From contig JAKZAP010000009.1 in the NCBI GenBank assembly GCA_023053575.1, forward strand, positions 20,441,869-20,505,868: a stretch of DNA of 64,000 bases. The letters are read 5' to 3'. Below, in pieces: positions 57,580 to 64,000 of this stretch. Positions within the stretch are counted from its first letter, which is position 1; each line of letters begins with the position of its first letter. Below the pieces are notes generated by a model. It searched no databases, was not told where the DNA came from, and was given only the letters and a program-made list of their open reading frames with translations. This DNA comes from Branchinecta lynchi (Eukaryota > Arthropoda > Branchiopoda > Anostraca > Branchinectidae). The position numbers and the translations under genes were made by a program.

Positions 57580-57750
57580 GGCTGTCAGTGTGCGACTACG
57601 CCTCTATCACAAGAATTCCCTCACTGACCAACAGACCCTCCCATGTGTGGAAAGGGCCATATTTCCGGGCCAGCTGGTACCTCTAGCCCTGGGCCCCCTC
57701 AATGCCTCAAAAGTTGCAAAAACAAAGAAAGTTTTGGGCCAGGAATGTGC
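57580..57750 (+). CDS. Short unexplained open stretch
   Basis: A 57-codon open run ending in TAA at 57749 has ordinary composition (L-Y-H-K-N-S-L-T-D, F-P-G-Q-L-V-P-L-A-L-G-P-L). It does not match anything I know and lies near the right end of the Harbinger element; it could be captured exon sequence. Confidence 0.2.
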
Positions 57751-58032
57751 CTAACGCTAAGACCTATCAGAAAATTCAGGTATTATTGAAAACTATCACC
57801 CTGGGAACTACCTGCTTATTGATTTGTGTTGAGTTTAGAAAGAAACAACGTTATCTCAATTCAAAGAGTTCGCCGTTTGCCGTTAGGAGGCGTTTTCGTG
57901 AAGTTCTCTGCAAGGCTGAAGAAATGCTGCTGCAGACGAAGATAAGAACGGAACTTAGCGGAAAGTCGGAAGATCCACTGAAGCACTGCGGAAGCGCAGC
58001 AGGAGAAGTGTTTCAACAAAAACGAGGCTCCG

Positions 58033-58896
58033 GACGAGGCTAGTGGCTTACCGAATCTCAGCCGGGCTGGATCAGTGGTAGAGAGAAAAGGCTCATTGCG
58101 CCAAGATGGATATTGGAAGGAGGATTTTATTGAGAAGTTTTGATATGGATTTAAATGAAAGAGGTTGAACGGAGTGGGGGTGGACGCTTGTGATCGCCCA
58201 CGATTGTCTAAAATTTATTTCGGACATGTCCTGAATCAGTGAACGTCACTCGGTGTTGCTGGTGGAGGAGGAGCCAGTGACACTCTCGAGAGTTACACAG
58301 ATAGCACACTTCGCTGCTGGTGATCTTGAGTCCCAATCTGGTGCACCTTCATTAGGTGCAAGCCAAACGATTATGTGGTTCAGCCTGGAACAAGCGGAAA
58401 AAATTCGCAGGTAAAGACCGTTACGATTTCTCTAAAGAAGTGCCAGTTTTTAATAGTCACTTCTTTTTTGAGACGGACAAGGAAGTTTGAGATGAAAATC
58501 TTATGGGGGACGTCGTTTATTCGGCACGGTATCAGGTGGTTACCATAAGAAACGTTATTTGTTCAGATATTGCGTATGCTGTTCGTAATCTATTTGTTTC
58601 AACGTGTGTTCGTCGATACGTTGCTGCGTCGTCGTCGCTGTCAGAGTCAGGATGACAAAAGACGGTTCGTTGAAATGGCGCTGGTTGCCACGAAAAAGAG
58701 AAAGTAAATTGGTCCCACGAAGGACTGGGTGGCTTTTGGGTATTTGTTGGTTGAATGGGAAAAACCATAATAATGATGACAAGGACGGTTCTGTATTACG
58801 TACCATAACTTTGTATTATACATTCATTTATTTTACGCTTTTCAGTCTCTATTTCTGTTGTTTATTGTTTCGGTCTATTTCAGCTTTGGGTCGTTT
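58033..58896. other. Intergenic, nothing recognised
   Basis: No gene, TIR or tandem repeat is evident between the Harbinger element and the LTR. Confidence 0.4.
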
Positions 58897-59475
58897 TGTT
58901 ACGGTGATGCCATCTGCATTCCGTACGTTTTCCTTATGCCGCCGCTAGGCAGCGTTACTCCCTTCCATTGCCTGTGTCTTTTATCTTTTATACCGTCGCG
59001 GCCACTCTTTCGTATTACTTATTAACTCTCTGGCCACGCCGGGTGTGAGTCACCTTCTTCTAAAGACTTCTTTCCCGGTTCCCGGCCGGGTAACAACTCT
59101 TTTCACTTAAAGATTGTTCTTTTGTAAGTACATCTATTAATAAAACCTTTTGTTTACTTACGGACCATAGGTCACTTCTATGAGTCTTTGTTAAGCTCCT
59201 TAGAGTGGGCTGGCCTGTAAGGCCTAGTGTATGATGGGTGGTTGATAACCTGTTTTGTGTTCGGTATGCAAACCATAGTGTGAATCGACCAGGGGAATCC
59301 ATAATGAACCCGTGAAGTTCTGCACGTGTAGTAGGCCACCAACGCCCTAGGCCATCCTGACTCCGATGATTGTTTACCTGGACATTTACCATCTTATGTC
59401 CGGCTTACTACACCCCTCGCCATAACATCAGGTTTGAGAGTGCAAACTCCATATACAAATACAGTCATCGTAACA
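58897..59475 (+). mobile_element. 5' LTR of a Ty3/gypsy-like retrotransposon
   Basis: It starts TGTTACGGTGATG and ends CAGTCATCGTAACA, so TG...CA with a short inverted repeat (TGTTACGRTGA). A poly(A) signal AATAAA lies at 59139-59144. A primer binding site begins two bases after its end. The 3' LTR is outside the window, so the boundaries rest on these signals. Confidence 0.7.
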
Positions 59476-59625
59476 ATGGTTTCAGAAGTGGGATTTGGAT
59501 TTTTTCCCCGCACCATTGTCGTATCAATGATATAAGAAGTGGATTTTGGATTTTTTTTTTCCCCACACCATTGTCGTAACTATGGTACATGAAGTGGGTT
59601 TTTGGATTTTTTTCCCCATTGCTTT
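59467..59625 (+). repeat. Tandem triplication of the LTR end/PBS junction
   Basis: Three diverged units of about 50-55 bp each contain the TCGTAAC LTR-end word, an AGAAGTGGG/TGAAGTGGG PBS core, GGATTTTT and CCCC-ACCATTG. Confidence 0.7.
59477..59495 (+). other. tRNA-Leu-type primer binding site
   Basis: TGGTTTCAGAAGTGGGATT differs at one base from the complement of the 3' end of eukaryotic tRNA-Leu that carries ...CCCACTTCTGACACCA. It directly follows the LTR, as required for minus-strand priming. Confidence 0.7.
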
Positions 59626-61438
59626 ATTATAATAATAGGTTAAAAGTAAATTTGCAATTTTTTTTTGTCGAAGAATGTAAAGTAAAATTTTCTGATTTTT
59701 TTTTTCTTCGAAGAACGTAAAGTAAAAACTTTGGATTTTTTTTTCGAAGAACGTAAACTAAAATTTTTGGGAATTTGTTTATTGTTTGGAATAAATTATA
59801 GGTTTAATAGCAAGAATGGGGAATTATTATAAGATTTAAGGGGGAAAATAACTTAAAAATTAAATTTTGGTCGATTTACGCTTTGGTTTGTAGTACTGGA
59901 CTTTTTTATCGTTTAGTTTAAAGTAAGCGTTACCTTATGACAACTTAGGCCTAATATCCCCATTTTTCTTGAGGTATGCCCCAGATAAGTGAGGCAAGTC
60001 CTCTATTTATGAGTAAAAATATGGGTATAATATTTTTATTTTGGGTATTTAAGGATATTTATTAGGTGAGGTTCCACTAATAGCATGATTGATGGGTGCA
60101 TTAAGAATGAATTTGCCAGAAGTTTTGTAACTATTTGGGCTGGTTAATAGTTAGTATGACTGTTGCATATCATTTTTTTTTTTGTCCAATATTTATGATA
60201 CATTATTCCCTGATCAGGAATTTTTCTTTCATGAATTATGTGGAGCATTTTCACTGATATTTTTCACCAGTGGTATTGTTGTTTATGTTAGTCAGGAGTC
60301 ATGACCTGAGCTAACAACTAGCCTCACAGATTAGAATTTTATATGGAAATGGATGTTACGTCCATATTTTCCTGTTATGACAGGAATTACGACCTGTTTT
60401 GACATTACACATGATGATTGTGAATGTGAATGTATTTTAGTGGTATGATTGAGTCCCCTATTTCTTTTTTTTAGTCATCCTTCTTGGCTGCCAGTTTTAT
60501 CCGTTATGTTTACTTTATAACTGGGTTGGTTAACTAAGTTGGAGACCCTCCCCCCCTTGTATGCTTGTTGATACGGTATGAGTAGGCCTCACATTTTTTT
60601 TTTCTAGTCAACCTACTTTCCTGGCAATGTATCCCTTATGTTTCCTTAATAAGTGGGTCGTTAGGTTAAGTTGGAAGACCCTTCCCCCCCTATAGGCACA
60701 TTTATGGAGATGAATTGTGGTGCTATTAGTCCCTGTGTTATTGTGGTTCCCCTCTCACTGAGATATAGCACCACTGTTCAAAGACCTTTGTCAGAAGGCA
60801 AGAAGGTTGAGCCTTTATTATAAGGCATTATTGAGAGATGATGAGTCACATTGTGACCATGCCCCTTCACATATTTTTATTATTCCCCCCTCCCCCTTAC
60901 CTGATGGGCTATTCTCTTAATGATAGAGATTTGTATATGACATTGAAGTCATAGTGAGTGAACTAAAAAGTAATGTCATAGGTTAAGGACCATGTATCTT
61001 TCTATGAGGTTGTATGTTAAACAAACAATGAATAACCCATTTGTGTGAGATGTTTTTTTTTATATGATATGTAATATTCCAGTCATATTTCTTAGTTTTT
61101 TGACAAAAATATTCTTCAAGAATTAAAAATACCTCATAAAATGAGAGATTTATGTGGTAATAATTCACATTTGGTATTTAGGTTAGAAGAGTTGGAACCT
61201 CACATATTTTTTTTTACAAGTTGTCATATGGTAGTGTTTACTTTATTGGTTGTTGCCCCCATTGTATATTGGTCCCTGGTCAGTCTTCTCTTTTCTCTCA
61301 TATTTTTTTTTTTGAATCTCATTTGGGAGATTTCTCTTTGATATTTTTGTTTATTACATTGAATTAAATCTAAAAAGTAAGAAGTATTCTGATTATATTG
61401 AATAAGTTAAAGATATAAAGATAGTATCTAGCTTATTC
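59626..61438 (+). other. Long 5' leader of the LTR element
   Basis: This AT-rich stretch has many poly-T tracts and a diverged ~125-bp tandem duplication (about 60445-60560 and 60575-60690, both with TTTTTTTT-AGTCA, TTATGTTT and GACCCT-CCCCCC). No ORF or host gene is seen. Confidence 0.5.
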
Positions 61439-63223
61439 ATGATTCCAAACCGTGTTACCGGTCGGGGCCCTTTTGACTCCCCCCCGATCACCCCAAATAT
61501 CATGGCGACTGAGGATCCACCCCCACCCTACTCGACCTTTCATTCTGAAGCACCTTCTTTGGCCCCATTAAACTCCTTCCAGCCCATTAATCCTCCAGCA
61601 AGAACTTCTGAGCCTTCTGCTCATTATTCCCAGTTCTCTGGCGTTTTTGCTCAGCCTTCAGCTGTCCTTTCACAGCCGCTTGTGACTAGCTCTCAGCTGC
61701 CAACGGTTTCGTCACAGCACTTAGCTGTCCCCACACACTCTTTGCCCAACCAAACAGTGCCAGCTGTTTCGCAGCCTGCTCTGTCGCAGCCTGACCTGTT
61801 GGAATTGATGAGCCACGTTACTTCTTTACTTCAAAGATTTCAACTCTCGTCCCAAGGCCAAATTGTTCCCAACCCAGCCACTTCGGCGTTTGATCCCTAC
61901 CCCCAAAATCAATCCCAGCCGATTATTCATCCTCACAGCTGGAATCATTACCCGTCCAATCCAGCGCCTTCACAGCCCATTCAGCCTGTTGGAACCCCTT
62001 TGGCCCCCCATCATTTTTACCCCCAACCCTCCCAGTCCCACGACCCACGACCATCTAACTTCTTGGAAAGGCACCATCAGCAAATGCCAACATACCACTC
62101 AGTAGCAGATGTATCTTTGGCCCAAGTTCGACTTCGCTTGGAAATAGCCAAAGATATCCCTCAGTTTGATGGAGAGTCCGATCCAGTGGTTTGGCTCAAG
62201 ACAGCCAAATCTAAGATGCGATTTGTGGAGGTTAATGAGTGGGAAAGCCAGCTCATGATTTTGGAAAGCAGACTTTTACCACCTCTGTCTGCTTGGTCTG
62301 AAAATTTGAGTGTTTTTTCCAAGGTTTCGTGGGAAACGTTTGAGGCTGCCCTTTTGACGCGTTGTTCAGGCCGGGTTTCAGATCTGAAACTCGCGGAGGA
62401 AAGGGTAATATACAACCCCGAGTTTATGTCGCCAGATCTTTACGGTGAACTTATTTTGAAATCGGTCAGCCTCCGATATGGGTACTCTGCTTTAGAGGCT
62501 TCAAGGCCAGAAGCACTCAAGGTCTATATAGCTGAGTTTGTAAGGGGCCTACCAACCATTTATTTCGACGAGATCCGTAAAAGGCCCATCCGTTCCATCT
62601 CTGAGGGTATCGAAGTTTTGCGGAAGGTGAGCTTTGAGCGAACACAAAGACAATTGCATGAGCAGTCTTTGTCTCAAGCTAAGGTCGTAAATGCTCTAAC
62701 GACCCAACCCACTAATCCTAACCCGTTCATTCCCAAACCCCAATCACAGGATCACAGGTACTCCCCTCATGACAACCATCCTAGGGAAGGCAGCCATAAT
62801 TATGTGCCACAACCTCAGAGCTTCGGTCAAGGCCAGTCTGAGTACAGGTCAAGGGCACAGAATTATGGCCAAGATCGCCAAAATAATCGACCGCGGTATA
62901 ACAACTACACGCCTAGAGGTCCACAGCAGAACAACTTTAGGCCTAGACAATATCAGGGCTACGGATATCAGAGGAGCCAGGGTCCGCATCAAGGGCACAA
63001 TAACTATCGCTCGACTCCCGCACCCATTCGCCAAGAATTGATGATGAATGGTGAACCAGTTTGCACCTTTTGTCTAAGGGTTGGTCACAGGGTTCAGTGG
63101 TGCCCTGACAAGAGTATGGGTCGAAGTCAGGCTCCTTTAAATGTGAACGGGCGCAATCCAAGTGGGGTGGAGAATGTGCCCCAGATACCGATCACCAGCC
63201 AACCTCACCAATCCCAGAACTAA
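61439..63223 (+). CDS. gag: Gag polyprotein of a Ty3/gypsy-like element
   Basis: The 594 residues are intact. The first ~220 are Pro/Gln/Ser-rich and include P-P-P-P-Y at about residue 29-33, a PPxY late-domain-type motif. From I-P-Q-F-D-G-E-S-D-P-V-V-W-L (about 240) a retrotransposon capsid domain follows to about 400. Then comes a Gln/Asn/Arg/Tyr-rich basic region and one zinc knuckle C-T-F-C-L-R-V-G-H-R-V-Q-W-C near residue 545. Gag builds the particle and packages RNA. Its end overlaps the -1 frame of pol. Confidence 0.9.
   Translation: MIPNRVTGRGPFDSPPITPNIMATEDPPPPYSTFHSEAPSLAPLNSFQPINPPARTSEPSAHYSQFSGVFAQPSAVLSQPLVTSSQLPTVSSQHLAVPTHSLPNQTVPAVSQPALSQPDLLELMSHVTSLLQRFQLSSQGQIVPNPATSAFDPYPQNQSQPIIHPHSWNHYPSNPAPSQPIQPVGTPLAPHHFYPQPSQSHDPRPSNFLERHHQQMPTYHSVADVSLAQVRLRLEIAKDIPQFDGESDPVVWLKTAKSKMRFVEVNEWESQLMILESRLLPPLSAWSENLSVFSKVSWETFEAALLTRCSGRVSDLKLAEERVIYNPEFMSPDLYGELILKSVSLRYGYSALEASRPEALKVYIAEFVRGLPTIYFDEIRKRPIRSISEGIEVLRKVSFERTQRQLHEQSLSQAKVVNALTTQPTNPNPFIPKPQSQDHRYSPHDNHPREGSHNYVPQPQSFGQGQSEYRSRAQNYGQDRQNNRPRYNNYTPRGPQQNNFRPRQYQGYGYQRSQGPHQGHNNYRSTPAPIRQELMMNGEPVCTFCLRVGHRVQWCPDKSMGRSQAPLNVNGRNPSGVENVPQIPITSQPHQSQN
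63136..63142 (+). promoter_or_regulatory. -1 ribosomal frameshift slippery site TTTAAAT
   Basis: In the gag frame the bases fall as T|TTA|AAT, the X-XXY-YYZ form. The -1 frame is open from here through the protease to the window end. A GGGG...CCCC stem (about 63163-63182) lies about 20 nt downstream, further than the usual 5-9 nt, so the stimulator is uncertain. Confidence 0.6.
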
Positions 63224-64000
63224 TTCCCGGTTTACCGTCCCCCTCGTTGTCGTCCCTCCCTGCTTTAACCCCTTGTCTTGTATGTAGCCTTCGTCATACT
63301 TCCTGCCTCTCGTTCGTAGATTTGCATTTAGGTTCCCAGGTTGTCTCAACACTCTATGACACTGGAGCCGAATGCAACCTTATCAGTGAGAGCACAATGG
63401 AGGAGCTACCTCCAAGCTCAGTAGTCACGCGACGGCCTGTATCTTCAGCTGGAGCTACAACCCTTGCTGGACCACTACACATACTGGGTGAAGTACTGCT
63501 AACCTTTTCAATCCTTGGTAGAAACTGTTCTGATTGGTTCTTGATTGTCCCCAAGTTATGTTACCCTGCTTTGATTGGTCGCCCGTTTATCAGGTCGGTC
63601 GGTCTCATGTTTGACCCCGTCACAGATGACTTATGGTTTCGTGATACTAAGGTTTTGGTTTCTGCACTGTCAGTGACTCCCTCGACTGCAACTGACTTAC
63701 TACTAACCCCCGGACTTGACAAGACTATACTGACAGAGGGATGCCCGCTCTCCTTTGCCAGCCCTGACATTTCTGGTCCTCCTGTCGAGGAACCAGAACC
63801 TGAAGCGCCTCCTCGCATAATGATCAATCCGGTTTTCAGAACCCGGGTGAACCCCAAATCCTTTCGGCTAATTTCATGTCTTGTTAAAAATTTACCAGAA
63901 GGCCAGGAAACGTTTATTGTAGAATCTGGAACCCAAGGGTCTAAACTTTTTGTTCCACCCCAGACAGTCCAGGTCTCAAATAATTCCGCAAAGGTCTGGG
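63137..64000 (+). CDS. pol: Pol polyprotein N-terminal part, aspartic protease (3' partial)
   Basis: In the -1 frame relative to gag, open from the slippery site to the end of the window. The protease has Y-D-T-G-A-E-C-N-L-I-S (active-site D-T-G near 63356) and L-I-G-R-P-F-I, the retropepsin flap/ILG-type end, near 63573. The next ~140 residues link towards reverse transcriptase, which lies outside. There is no ATG near the start; expression by frameshift from gag is inferred. Confidence 0.85.

Larger units (their letters stand above)
53759..58029. mobile_element. PIF/Harbinger DNA transposon, decayed
   Basis: It is bounded by AGCCTCGTTTTTGTTGA and its exact reverse complement, with CCG at 53756-53758 and 58030-58032 as a 3-bp target duplication. 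Inside are a Myb/SANT-like gene (+) and, convergent to it, a transposase remnant (-), the usual two-gene set of this superfamily. A foldback element (54424-54713) is nested in it. Confidence 0.75.

Overview
The window is a piece of a repeat-laden metazoan genome, most likely from an invertebrate. It has spliced genes with GT-AG introns, C2H2 zinc fingers, non-LTR and LTR retrotransposons, a Polinton/Maverick, a PIF/Harbinger element and many MITEs. No ribosomal or tRNA gene is visible. I cannot name the species; an arthropod is plausible but only a guess.

Left third (1-20172, + strand): one large host gene for a C2H2 zinc-finger protein. I assemble four coding exons (3-4232, 7407-7601, 14152-14439, 18085-20172) separated by three phase-0 introns. 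The 5' end lies outside the window. The first exon carries three tandem copies of a five-finger module. The last exon carries SUMO-interaction, SUMO-acceptor and CtBP-binding-like motifs and a terminal finger, which suggests a nuclear transcriptional regulator or repressor. The introns are filled with MITEs, LINE tails and minisatellites.

Middle (20173-31900): intergenic, mostly repeats. It holds several TIR families, a decayed LINE, degenerate satellite arrays and a perfect 73-bp-arm foldback element. A dispersed family carries hammerhead-ribozyme-like cores whose stem I covaries between copies.

32000-47000: a CRE-rich promoter-like stretch and a small cysteine-rich ORF (+), then a decayed Polinton/Maverick on the minus strand. 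In transcription order it holds spliced 5' exons and a serine-rich exon, protein-primed PolB, packaging ATPase, a small basic protein, a penton-like minor capsid protein, a pVI-like protein and the double-jelly-roll major capsid protein. PolB is broken by two LINE insertions, by one hammerhead-family foldback insertion with an 11-bp target duplication, and by several frameshifts. I see no integrase, protease or terminal inverted repeats, so it is a fossil.

48200-53700: a 5'-truncated LINE, short tandem repeats and more dispersed repeats. 53759-58029: a PIF/Harbinger element bounded by 17-bp TIRs and a CCG target duplication, with a Myb/SANT-like gene, a decayed transposase and a nested foldback element.

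58897 to the end: the 5' part of a Ty3/gypsy-like LTR retrotransposon. It shows an LTR (58897-59475), a tRNA-Leu-type primer binding site, a long leader, an intact gag with a PPPY late-domain-like motif and a CCHC knuckle, a TTTAAAT slippery site, and an aspartic protease in the -1 frame running off the window. This is the only mobile element here whose visible genes look intact.
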